13,783 nt of DNA from Bacteroidales bacterium UBA1223 (GCA_002309155.1 DBXB01000018.1:22879-36661); one strand, 5' to 3'. Positions 7,898 through 13,783 are shown, numbered from the stretch's first letter. A program made the numbers and translations. The notes: generated from the sequence alone by a model not told the origin.

Positions 7898-7911
7898 ATC
7901 ACGTCTGTCTA

Positions 7912-8541
7912 TTAGTATTCTTCCCACCAACCTTCTTCGGTCTTTACCATGATGAGGTCTTGGAAACCATATTCGTCATATTCTTCATCAACCCTCACAT
8001 CCACGAACTTGTTGTCGTAGTATACGTGCCCTGGGTCGGTCATATAGTCATAGACTAGTCCATTTAATTTCTTATTGGCAACAAACATTAATTTACTCGG
8101 ATCGAACTTCTCGTCCTCGACGATGAAACCAAACGACAACCACTTTATCTCATGGCGACGAACGGCGTATACTCCAGGTTCCTGCCCGTTGCCCTCTTCT
8201 GTCCAACGCTTTTCCCACATCGTCATGGCATTCTTTTTATCGATGACCGAAGGGAAATCGGCGTCTTCAGTTGCGTCGGAATCAACTATGAACATGAAAT
8301 CGCTGAAATTCTCTCTTTCGAAGACCACCTCGTCATTTTCGTTGTATACCGTCATCTCGAACGTTCCGCACCACTCATCACCAAGACCGCAATCGACAAT
8401 ATACTCGCTCTCTCCCATCAGATTGTTAATATCGTCAGAGGATATTTCATCCACATTGTATATCTCGCTATCGACGGAGGCAACCTCAACTTCAAAAGCA
8501 CCTTTTGTGTCGACTTCAACCCTATATTGTTTTCTTGCCAT
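7912..8541 (-). CDS. Acidic protein of unknown function, paralogue 2
   Basis: 209 residues; by hand count about 51 Asp/Glu against 19 Lys/Arg. No signal peptide, membrane helix or catalytic motif is recognisable; aromatic residues are frequent and the tail is EEGWWEEY. It is related to the neighbouring 265-aa protein: both start MAxx(x)RVE, both contain FDPSKL (here EKFDPSKLMF), and both continue with a YYDxK/IYDG segment 25-35 residues later. ATG 8541 is supported by the conserved 32-nt leader that ends 9 nt upstream. Located just before the methyltransferase gene, separated by 100 nt and a hairpin. The charge would suit a DNA mimic or an inhibitor of a basic partner, but that is inference from composition and position only. 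Real gene, unknown function. Confidence 0.75.
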   Translation of the reverse strand: MARKQYRVEVDTKGAFEVEVASVDSEIYNVDEISSDDINNLMGESEYIVDCGLGDEWCGTFEMTVYNENDEVVFERENFSDFMFIVDSDATEDADFPSVIDKKNAMTMWEKRWTEEGNGQEPGVYAVRRHEIKWLSFGFIVEDEKFDPSKLMFVANKKLNGLVYDYMTDPGHVYYDNKFVDVRVDEEYDEYGFQDLIMVKTEEGWWEEY

Positions 8542-8550
8542 AAAATTACA

Positions 8551-8582
8551 TTTAATATTGTCTGTATAAAGTGAGGTTTTAA
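8551..8582 (-). promoter_or_regulatory. Conserved leader element, copy 4
   Basis: Most divergent of four copies of a 32-nt element, 9 nt before ATG 8541. Minus-strand reading keeps AAACCTCAC, then CAG followed by ACAAT. Together with its flanks it fills the whole 46-nt gap between the two acidic genes, so it is probably a 5' UTR or translation element rather than a promoter. Confidence 0.55.
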
Positions 8583-8587
8583 AATAA

Positions 8588-9385
8588 TTATTCTACATGT
8601 GAAATATTCTCGTCCACATAGTCGAAGATGGGTTCTTCGTCGCTGTCATCGCTGATGTCAATCATATCGTGCCCTGCAAAATATATTATGCCGTCATAGA
8701 TGATGGCGTTAAGCGTTACGAGATCTTCGGCCAATAGTTCCTGAAGCACGTCTGAATAATCGCCGTAATCTTCATCAATATTGATGAAATCCAGTTTGCT
8801 TGGGTCAAACTCATCCTCATCAGGTAATTGAATGTAGAAACTGGTCGTGATTTGTTCACTTTCCTCTATGCCCATCAACAAAGCCTGTTGGGCACCTGAT
8901 GCAGCCAACGATTTTTGCATGGCAACGGGTATAAAGTCAGCACCGTAAACCTCGTTTTTCTTCAGACCGAACCATGCCTGCTTGATTCCATTGCAGATAT
9001 ACAGTCCATAATCGTCCGTACATTCGGAATCGAGATAGGTCCTATAATCAGCCAAACCTTCTTCATCACCTTCATAGTTCTCCTCTGCATCTTCAAGCGA
9101 CATTAAACCATAACTGGGATTGATTTCGTAGTCTTCAGAATAAAGTTCTTCATCTGTATCGTCATCTATAACATCTAGTCCTATCTCGCTATAAGCATGG
9201 GCGAAGATATAATCCATCAGTTGTCCGGCATCTTCACTCCACACCTGATCCCACACATCACTGAACGCTTCTTCAGCATTCATGTCATGATCCTTCAGGG
9301 TGTTTATGCTTTCTTCGTTCAAAGGCAGCATTGTTATGCGCTTAAAACCACTGCCTGATAATTCTACTCTTACTGTTTTTGCCAT
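8588..9385 (-). CDS. Highly acidic protein of unknown function, paralogue 1
   Basis: 265 residues with about 67 Asp/Glu and only 11 Lys/Arg by hand count, one of the most acidic products one would expect in a bacterial genome. Acid-rich runs include DVIDDDTDEE (residues 71-80), EGDEEG (105-110) and ISDDSDEEP (near 244-252). A less acidic middle (about 155-175, AASGAQQALLMG) precedes DEFDPSKLDF, which matches EKFDPSKLMF in the next gene; the segment NAIIYDGIIYF aligns with that gene's GHVYYDNKFV. No signal peptide and no enzyme motif. ATG 9385 sits 9 nt after a conserved 32-nt leader copy. A three-codon ATG frame (ATGACTGACTAATGG on the minus strand) overlaps the start codon. It could be a DNA mimic, antirestriction or immunity protein, or a divergent small-molecule-sensing protein; none is shown by sequence. 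Confidence 0.75.
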   Translation of the reverse strand: MAKTVRVELSGSGFKRITMLPLNEESINTLKDHDMNAEEAFSDVWDQVWSEDAGQLMDYIFAHAYSEIGLDVIDDDTDEELYSEDYEINPSYGLMSLEDAEENYEGDEEGLADYRTYLDSECTDDYGLYICNGIKQAWFGLKKNEVYGADFIPVAMQKSLAASGAQQALLMGIEESEQITTSFYIQLPDEDEFDPSKLDFINIDEDYGDYSDVLQELLAEDLVTLNAIIYDGIIYFAGHDMIDISDDSDEEPIFDYVDENISHVE

Positions 9386-9394
9386 TAGTCAGTC

Positions 9395-9426
9395 ATAACG
9401 ATTGCCTGTACTTCGTGAGGTTCTAT
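9395..9426 (-). promoter_or_regulatory. Conserved leader element, copy 3
   Basis: Minus-strand reading: GAACCTCACGAAGTACAGG then CAATCGTTAT. Differs from copy 1 at two of 32 positions. Ends 9 nt before ATG 9385 and directly abuts the 3' flank of the LRR gene (gtggataatc, 9427-9436). Confidence 0.7.
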
Positions 9427-9440
9427 GTGGATAATCGAAG
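9427..9440 (-). repeat. 3' flank repeat of LRR genes, copy A
   Basis: gtggataatcgaag on the plus strand, a few bases after the stop codon of the large LRR gene. The 264-aa LRR gene has gtggataatcaaag at 11569-11582 in the equivalent place (13 of 14 identical). The two LRR genes therefore share sequence beyond both ends of the coding region. Confidence 0.6.
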
Positions 9441-9444
9441 AGGC

Positions 9445-9771
9445 TTATTTCTTCTTTGTCTTTTTCACCTCCTCTATGCGATATATTGTTTTATCATCAA
9501 AAATATTCGAAAGAATAATCACCTTGAGGTCTTCTACATTGACTTTGCCTGGTGATAATTTTGACTTTTTGGTTAAAGGCACTGTTACCTTCTTGCCATC
9601 CGTCATTTCAAAACATACAATTGGTCCATATACAAAATCTTCGACCTCTGCTGATTTGAATTTGGAAGCGTCTTCTGCGGAGAACCGTTCTTCATCTTCA
9701 ACACCGTAATGCTTGATGTCGTAAGTGCCGGTTAAATTTTCTCCATTTGCAATAGCATCTAAAAATCTCAT
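9445..9771 (-). CDS. Possible independent 108-aa gene, now fused to LRR frame
   Basis: ATG 9771 lies in frame inside the LRR reading frame, 4 nt after AGGAGG, the best Shine-Dalgarno match I see in the window. It would give a 108-residue protein starting MRFLDAIANGENLTGTYD and containing VEDFVYGPIVCFEMTDGKK, VPLTKKSKLSPGKVN and EDLKVIILSN. It ends in a Lys-rich tail. It has no LRR pattern and looks like a small beta-rich domain; I do not recognise it. It may be made from this internal start, as part of the fusion, or both. The alternative is a genuine two-domain protein. Confidence 0.5.
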   Translation of the reverse strand: MRFLDAIANGENLTGTYDIKHYGVEDEERFSAEDASKFKSAEVEDFVYGPIVCFEMTDGKKVTVPLTKKSKLSPGKVNVEDLKVIILSNIFDDKTIYRIEEVKKTKKK

Positions 9772-11310
9772 ATTTCCTCCTTTTTTTTGATTTTGTGAAA
9801 TGTGTTCTTTATTTATTTTTTTCTTTACATTTTTCTCTTCGGGCAACTCTACGATGAGACCGTGCAGCTTCTCCGGCAGACGTTTCTTGTAGTAGTCGGC
9901 CTTCTTTGCAGGAACGTTGATAACCTTCAAGTTGAGTCCATCAAAGTTGTCTGCATCTATCTTCTTGATGCCAGTCCCTAACGTGAGGGTTTCCAATGCA
10001 GAGCAGTAACTGAAGATATTGTGAATGGTGATAGGGCAGTTGATGGTAAGAGTTTTTAAACTAGTACAGCTACAAAAAGCGCGTTCGCCAATTTTTTCCA
10101 CCGTATTCGGAATAGTTATTTCTGTGATTCCTGTATTTCTAAACGCATCTTCACTTATTTCTGACACCGAATTGGGGATGACAACACTGGTCAAACTAAT
10201 ACAATTCCAAAAAGCCGCGGGACCAATATAAGTCACAGATTCCGGGATAACGATACTCTTCAGACCATTGCAACCTTTTAAAACACTATCGCCGATTTCC
10301 GTCACTGAGTCTGGTAAAATGATGCTCGTCAACCCAGTACAGTCCATAAAAGCTTGATTCCAAATCTTCTTCACGGAGTCGGGAATATCGATGTTTGTCA
10401 ACTTAGTGCAACCTTCGAAGGCACACCCACCAATCTCAGTCACCGAATCGGGGATGACGATGCCAGTCAGATTCTTGCATCCCTTGAAGGCATAACTCGC
10501 AATCTCCGTTACCGAATGGGGAATATCGATGCTCGTCAAGCTCGTACATTCACAGAAGGCATTTTTTCCTATCTCCGTCACCGAGTCGGGGATGACAGTA
10601 GTGGAGCAACTCTCTTGCAATCTGTTTTTCTCGGTCTCGATGATGGCATTGCAGTTATTGCGGGAATCATACACCTTATTACCCTCCGACACTTTGATAC
10701 TCGTCAGGCCTGTGCACCCTCTAAAGATAATATTGCCAGAATATTTAGAACCATAAAATATATCACGATAACTGCCAATCGATGTAACAGAGTCGGGGAT
10801 GACGATGCTCGTCAGGCCGGTGCAACCTTCGAAGGCATACTGTCCAATCTCCGTTACTGAATTGGGAATATTGATACTCGTCAGATTCGTGCAACCGCTG
10901 AAGGCTCTCTCTCCAATCTCCGTCACCGTGTCGGGGATGATCGTTGTGGCATAACCCACTATCAGTTTGTTTGTTGCAGTCTCGATTATAGCATTGCAGT
11001 TGTTGCGCGAGTCGTATTTTTTGTTTCCCTCGGACACTTTGATGCTCTTCAGACTCGTACAACCTAGGAATACACTACTAGGACGAGGGGAACGAAAAGT
11101 GGATACAATACCAAAACCTGTCAATGAGGCAGGAATGACAATGCTCGTAAGTCCCGTGCAGCCTTCGAAGGCGCTTTCTCCAATCTCAGTCACTGAGTCG
11201 GGGATGACAATGCTGGTCAGGGCAGTACAATTCTTGAAGGCTTCTCTTTCAATAACCTTTTTCCCTTCAGGAATAATACCAACTCCATCTTTGATTTCAT
11301 ATAAAGCCAT
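9445..11310 (-). CDS. BspA-like LRR protein with fused C-terminal domain
   Basis: 621 residues from ATG 11310; the frame also opens slightly upstream (11331), but the family start MAxYEIKDGVGIIP fixes ATG 11310. About sixteen LRR_5-type repeats of roughly 23 residues (pattern IPDSVTEIGxxAFxGCTxLTSIxIP) fill residues 1 to about 440. Two are expanded by a module containing SIKVSEGNK, YDSRNNCNAI and a CSTTVIP-like return. A C-terminal LRR cap follows (LKVINVPAKKADYYK, VELPEEK), nearly identical to that of the 264-aa protein. There the paralogue stops, but this protein continues through a Lys-rich linker into a 108-residue domain (MRFLDAIANGENLTG...). No signal peptide or anchor, so probably cytoplasmic; a protein-binding scaffold is the likely role, ligand unknown. 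Preceded by leader copy 2. The join lies in an A7 tract and may be a frameshift fusion. Confidence 0.88.
   Translation of the reverse strand: MALYEIKDGVGIIPEGKKVIEREAFKNCTALTSIVIPDSVTEIGESAFEGCTGLTSIVIPASLTGFGIVSTFRSPRPSSVFLGCTSLKSIKVSEGNKKYDSRNNCNAIIETATNKLIVGYATTIIPDTVTEIGERAFSGCTNLTSINIPNSVTEIGQYAFEGCTGLTSIVIPDSVTSIGSYRDIFYGSKYSGNIIFRGCTGLTSIKVSEGNKVYDSRNNCNAIIETEKNRLQESCSTTVIPDSVTEIGKNAFCECTSLTSIDIPHSVTEIASYAFKGCKNLTGIVIPDSVTEIGGCAFEGCTKLTNIDIPDSVKKIWNQAFMDCTGLTSIILPDSVTEIGDSVLKGCNGLKSIVIPESVTYIGPAAFWNCISLTSVVIPNSVSEISEDAFRNTGITEITIPNTVEKIGERAFCSCTSLKTLTINCPITIHNIFSYCSALETLTLGTGIKKIDADNFDGLNLKVINVPAKKADYYKKRLPEKLHGLIVELPEEKNVKKKINKEHISQNQKKGGNMRFLDAIANGENLTGTYDIKHYGVEDEERFSAEDASKFKSAEVEDFVYGPIVCFEMTDGKKVTVPLTKKSKLSPGKVNVEDLKVIILSNIFDDKTIYRIEEVKKTKKK
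9776..9781 (-). promoter_or_regulatory. Strong Shine-Dalgarno site inside the LRR frame
   Basis: AGGAGG on the minus strand (9781-9776), within AAAAAAAAGGAGGAAAT before ATG 9771. It is translated as KKGGN in the fused protein. Such a site is unexpected inside a coding region, and the neighbouring genes lack one. Confidence 0.6.
9816..9822 (-). other. A7 homopolymer at the LRR/108-aa junction
   Basis: Seven A residues on the minus strand, directly before TAAATAA. In the present frame they read through as KKIN. With one A fewer, the codons become AAG AAA AAA TAA, ending the LRR protein in NVKKK, closely matching the AKK terminus of the 264-aa paralogue. This is a candidate mutational, transcriptional-slippage or sequencing hotspot. 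Confidence 0.7.
10040..11260 (-). repeat. Tandem LRR-coding repeats of about 69 bp
   Basis: Repeated plus-strand phrases such as tccgtcaccgagtcggggatga and variants of gatgctcgtcag and caaccttcgaaggc recur about every 69 bp, one per LRR unit. The same units occur at 11930-12320 in the second LRR gene. The repeats are degenerate and coding, with no spacer-like alternation. They are substrate for recombination or slippage between units and between the two genes. Confidence 0.75.
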
Positions 11311-11314
11311 TATA

Positions 11315-11346
11315 TTAACGATTTTCTGCACATAGCGAGGTTCTAT
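11315..11346 (-). promoter_or_regulatory. Conserved leader element, copy 2
   Basis: Minus-strand reading: GAACCTCGCTATGTGCAG then AAAATCGTTAA. Ends only 4 nt before ATG 11310, closer than the other copies (9 nt), which also argues for this start over the upstream in-frame codon. Confidence 0.6.
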
Positions 11347-11377
11347 GTTTATGTTTAATTATTATTTTTGTTTAAAA

Positions 11378-11460
11378 GTTAATTCACTTCGTTCATTCAC
11401 GTTGCTTCGGCTCGGCATAGCAAACGAGCTTGCTCTGCTCTCGCTTTGCGCAACGGTTAA
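11378..11460. repeat. Dispersed-repeat-like element with long hairpin
   Basis: About 80 nt in the gap between the two LRR genes, clearly more GC-rich than its AT-rich flanks. An outer stem cgttgc (11400-11405) / gcaacg (11450-11455) encloses a second stem gcaaa-cgag (11420-11428) / ctcg-ctttgc (11440-11449) with one bulge. Edges carry cacttcgttcattcac. It resembles, from memory, a repeat scattered in Prevotella-type genomes. Single copy here, so the repeat status needs a genome-wide count. Confidence 0.55.
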
Positions 11461-11471
11461 AAGTTTAAAGA

Positions 11472-11576
11472 TTAAAGATGTCTGCCATCGTCATAGGCCT
11501 CAAGAACATTCACCCGATATGCTTCATTGATATTGTCTTTTCTAATAAAGGGTTTTCTAGGTTTTTTTGTGGATAA
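11472..11576 (-). pseudogene. Possible 3' remnant of an unidentified gene
   Basis: A minus-strand frame with no ATG reads 34 codons to a TAA (11474-11472) with a protein-like composition ending INEAYRVNVLEAYDDGRHL. It lies between the stop of the 264-aa LRR gene and the dispersed-repeat element. It could be the tail of a deleted gene or chance; the short length does not decide it. Confidence 0.2.
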
Positions 11577-11582
11577 TCAAAG
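11569..11582 (-). repeat. 3' flank repeat of LRR genes, copy B
   Basis: gtggataatcaaag on the plus strand, just past the stop of the 264-aa LRR gene, equivalent to 9427-9440 downstream of the large LRR gene. Confidence 0.6.
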
Positions 11583-11586
11583 ATTC

Positions 11587-12381
11587 CTACTTCTTGGCCT
11601 TTTTCTCGGCGGGTAGCTCCACGATAAGGTGGTGCACCGACTCCGGCAGGCGCTGCTTGTAGTAGTCGGCCTTCTTTGCAGGAACGTTGATAACCTTCAA
11701 ATTGAGGCCCTTGAAATTGGCTGCATCTATCTTCTTGATGCCTGTACCTAACGTGATGGTTTCCAATGCGGGGCAATCATAAAAGAGTCTACCTATAATG
11801 ATAGGGCATAGGATAGTAATGGACTTTAATTCATTACACTTTTCAAAAGGTTGTTGGTATGCACTACAATCAATTTTCTTAACCGTACGTGGGATGGTGA
11901 TTTCTTTGAGTCCGGAGCGTGCAAATGAATTACGTCCGATCTTCGTCACCGAGTCGGGAATGACTATATTTGTCAGCTTCGTGCACCCGTCGAAGGCAAA
12001 GCCTCCTATCTCCGTCACCGAGTCCGGAATGACAGTCGTGGAGCAACCCGACAGCAATACGTTGTTCGCAGTATCAATGATGGCATTGCAGTCGTTGCGC
12101 GAGTCGTAATACTTATTCCCTTCAGATACTTTTATGCTCGTCAGACCCGAACAACCAGCGAATGGATTTTGAATTTCATAAAAAATATTAGACGTTGCAG
12201 CAGGGATGACGATGCTGGTCAGGCTTGTACAACCATTGAAGGCGTATTGGTAAATATCCTTCACTGAGTCGGGGATGACTAAGCTGGTCAGGTCCTTGCA
12301 ACCTTCGAAAGCATATGCCCCAATCTCTGTTGTCCCTTCGGGGATGACGGCCACGCCGTCTTTTACTTCATATTCTGCCAT
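11587..12381 (-). CDS. BspA-like leucine-rich repeat protein, 264 aa
   Basis: Cap MAEYEVKDGVAVIPEG, then about eight LRR_5-type units (AYAFEGCKDL, QYAFNGCTSL, GFAFDGCTKL and others). One expanded module carries SIKVSEGNK, YDSRNDCNAI and CSTTVIP, and the C-terminal cap (LKVINVPAKKADYYKQ, VELPAEKKAKK) ends at TAG. The cap DNA at 11656-11700 is identical over 45 nt to 9886-9930 in the large LRR gene, so the two are recent duplicates with different repeat numbers. No signal peptide, lipobox or sorting domain, so probably cytoplasmic. The LRR solenoid suggests protein binding; the partner is unknown. ATG 12381 is fixed by the family cap and by leader copy 1 ending 9 nt upstream. About 275 nt separate it from the next LRR gene. 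Confidence 0.9.
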   Translation of the reverse strand: MAEYEVKDGVAVIPEGTTEIGAYAFEGCKDLTSLVIPDSVKDIYQYAFNGCTSLTSIVIPAATSNIFYEIQNPFAGCSGLTSIKVSEGNKYYDSRNDCNAIIDTANNVLLSGCSTTVIPDSVTEIGGFAFDGCTKLTNIVIPDSVTKIGRNSFARSGLKEITIPRTVKKIDCSAYQQPFEKCNELKSITILCPIIIGRLFYDCPALETITLGTGIKKIDAANFKGLNLKVINVPAKKADYYKQRLPESVHHLIVELPAEKKAKK

Positions 12382-12390
12382 ATGTTTCTA

Positions 12391-12422
12391 ATAACGATTG
12401 CCTGTACATCGTGAGGTTTTAT
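12391..12422 (-). promoter_or_regulatory. Conserved leader element, copy 1
   Basis: Minus-strand reading: AAACCTCACGATGTACAGG then CAATCGTTAT, ending 9 nt before ATG 12381. In this copy acgat and atcgt could form a 5-bp stem, but the pairing is not conserved in copies 2 and 4, so primary sequence rather than structure is what is kept. Confidence 0.7.
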
Positions 12423-12481
12423 GATTTAATTATACCAAACGCAACGCAGATGATGTTTACCTATTATTTCAAAATGAACGA

Positions 12482-13783
12482 TTAGCGGCGAAATTTATTG
12501 CTTAACCAAACCATTGTCTTGCTTAATTTCTCGTCCTTTGCATTTTCGACACGGATTGGTATGGCGATTCCCAATCGTTTGTCAATCCTTATTATGTCGC
12601 TGTTCTCTTCATCAAAAACGATGTCGTAATGATCTTCAAATTCAATGGCATACCCCTCGCAAGGAAGATAATCATCGTCTTTGTAGTAAAATTCAATGGC
12701 GTTTCTTTCTACTCCATCAACTGTTTTGGTGCATTTCTTTAAGGTTTGTTCGTTCTTGTCATATAATCCATACTCTGAAATGAGACGTGTTCCATGCCCG
12801 TCGAAAAGTGTAATGAACTGAATTTTATTGTAACTGTTCAAAATTCCGTTTACGGTGTTTTCAAAGTTCGTCGCCACATTTACTATTTCGGGGAATGGAG
12901 GAAGTTCGCCCGAGAGCAGATAGTCGGAAAAATTAGGTTGCTGCTCCTCTTTGCCCATCCAGTCGATGGCGATGCCGGTGAACTCGCCACTCTGGGCATC
13001 CTGGGCGAACGTCGTGCAGTTCTCTTTCAACCACGCCAAGTACACATCGTGTATCCTGTCGATAAGGGCCTCGCCAAGGATGAGATAATGCTTCTTGTAG
13101 TTCTGCACCCTGGGGTCGCCATAGCAAAACTCGCCTCGGCAATCCTCGAGCAGCCTTTCAAGAGCTTTTTCCTTGAGTCGCATCGTCACTTCCGCCTCGG
13201 TGAGGGGTGTAGTCAAATCGATCGAACTATTGCTCGACACCACTTCGCGTATATATTCATACCACACCAGACCATCCTGCTCCACGGGCTCGAGTTTACA
13301 ATACACCTCAATGTCTTTCTCCAAGGTCTTCTTCCCACCGAAATATTCCTCGGTGCTCTCGTCGGCCACATAGGTGGCCACCTGCGCAGGGTATCCAGTT
13401 TCATAGGCCAAGGTCTCGGAGTGTCCAAGTTCCTTGGTAAGTCTAAGTTTCCGGGTGACAGAGTCGGCAAATCGGGTGTCTTCAATCTCTTCCGAGAGAA
13501 TCTCGGTTTTGGCAAATGCCGCCTTCTGCTTGTTGGCTATGCAAATGGTGTCGCCCGAATGAAAAAGCGGCTTCATCTTGCTCTTGTCGCACACCACGGC
13601 CCACAGTTTGAACTTATCGTCGCGATTATCCCTGCTCAGGTAATAATCACACTTGTTCTTGATAGGCATCACGTGGAAAAGCATCAATTGCCTACCACCG
13701 AGCGACACAGTGACGGAAAAGGTGAGATTGACTGATACTGGAGGATAGCCGCCACGATACTGCAAGGCTTCGAACTGTATCTC
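12482..13783 (-). CDS. Unrecognised large protein, partial at its N-terminus
   Basis: 434 codons, open to the right edge of the window; the first in-window codons read EIQFEALQYRGGYPP, and no convincing start is visible, so the N-terminus probably lies outside. The sequence is a mixed soluble protein with beta-rich start (VSVNLTFSVTVSLGG), a central acidic helical part (EAEVTMRLKEKALERLLED), and a C-terminal part rich in Asp/Tyr (FYYKDDDYLPCEG, FEDHYDIVFDEENSD). It ends in a basic tail (WLSNKFRR). No enzyme motif, signal peptide or transmembrane segment in the visible part. It ends about 100 nt before the LRR gene start and has no 32-nt leader inside the window. Function unknown. Confidence 0.8.
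   Translation of the reverse strand, partial: EIQFEALQYRGGYPPVSVNLTFSVTVSLGGRQLMLFHVMPIKNKCDYYLSRDNRDDKFKLWAVVCDKSKMKPLFHSGDTICIANKQKAAFAKTEILSEEIEDTRFADSVTRKLRLTKELGHSETLAYETGYPAQVATYVADESTEEYFGGKKTLEKDIEVYCKLEPVEQDGLVWYEYIREVVSSNSSIDLTTPLTEAEVTMRLKEKALERLLEDCRGEFCYGDPRVQNYKKHYLILGEALIDRIHDVYLAWLKENCTTFAQDAQSGEFTGIAIDWMGKEEQQPNFSDYLLSGELPPFPEIVNVATNFENTVNGILNSYNKIQFITLFDGHGTRLISEYGLYDKNEQTLKKCTKTVDGVERNAIEFYYKDDDYLPCEGYAIEFEDHYDIVFDEENSDIIRIDKRLGIAIPIRVENAKDEKLSKTMVWLSNKFRR

Noticed and set aside
11311..11331. Upstream start for the large LRR gene
   Set aside because: It would place the start codon inside the conserved leader element; all LRR paralogues start at the cap matching ATG 11310.
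10040..12320. Regularly spaced repeats resembling a CRISPR array
   Set aside because: The period is about 69 bp, the repeats are continuous and degenerate, and they are in frame with LRR units. There is no repeat-spacer alternation and no cas gene.
12391..12410. Leader element as a stem-loop riboswitch
   Set aside because: The 5-bp acgat/atcgt pairing in copy 1 is lost in copies 2 and 4, so conserved structure is not supported.
12794..13735. Plus-strand open frame of 313 codons
   Set aside because: It lies entirely antisense to the minus-strand gene at 12482-13783, whose frame is longer and has natural composition; the plus frame has no recognisable motif.
1..13783. tRNA, rRNA, transposase or integrase genes
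   Set aside because: No cloverleaf, rRNA signature, DDE/HUH or tyrosine recombinase motif was seen, so mobility of the block rests only on the short repeats.

Overview
The window looks like a chromosomal or accessory segment from a Bacteroidota genome, most likely Prevotella/Segatella-like. Evidence: BspA-type leucine-rich-repeat (LRR) proteins, a TAnnTTTG-type -7 promoter box in front of one gene, almost no Shine-Dalgarno sequences, and short dispersed palindromic repeats of the kind I associate with that group. This is judged by eye without database searches. Every gene I can support is on the minus strand, so transcription runs from right to left.

Layout in order of transcription. (1) 13783-12482: large unrecognised protein, open to the right edge. 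(2) 12381-11587: cytoplasmic-looking LRR protein, 264 aa. (3) 11310-9445: larger LRR protein carrying an extra 108-residue C-terminal domain that looks like a separate small gene fused in frame. (4) 9385-8588 and 8541-7912: two very acidic, mutually related proteins of unknown function. (5) 7811-2602: a three-gene restriction-modification operon made of a 5-methylcytosine DNA methyltransferase, a McrB-like AAA+ motor and a LlaJI/McrC-like protein with a PD-(D/E)XK nuclease site, closed by a strong intrinsic terminator at 2531-2572. (6) 2436-763: AAA+ ATPase with its own putative promoter. (7) 719-387: short LRR protein with a putative promoter inside the end of the ATPase gene. (8) 344-1: partial gene with an LRR-like start, an internal duplication and an embedded palindromic element.

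How the parts fit. The methyltransferase, McrB-like and LlaJI-like genes form a McrBC-type modification-dependent or LlaJI-type restriction system: the methyltransferase should protect host DNA, and the GTPase motor should drive the nuclease on unprotected DNA. Upstream lies a set of accessory genes (two LRR genes and two acidic genes), each preceded by a copy of one 32-nt element 4-9 nt before its start codon. The restriction genes lack this element. The shared leader, the near-identical LRR 3' ends and the acidic paralogues point to growth of this block by duplication or cassette-like assembly. Whether the accessory proteins act with the restriction system is unknown.

The features most worth a second look are the shared 32-nt leader, the A7-tract gene fusion in the large LRR gene with a retained AGGAGG site, and the paired acidic proteins next to the restriction operon.
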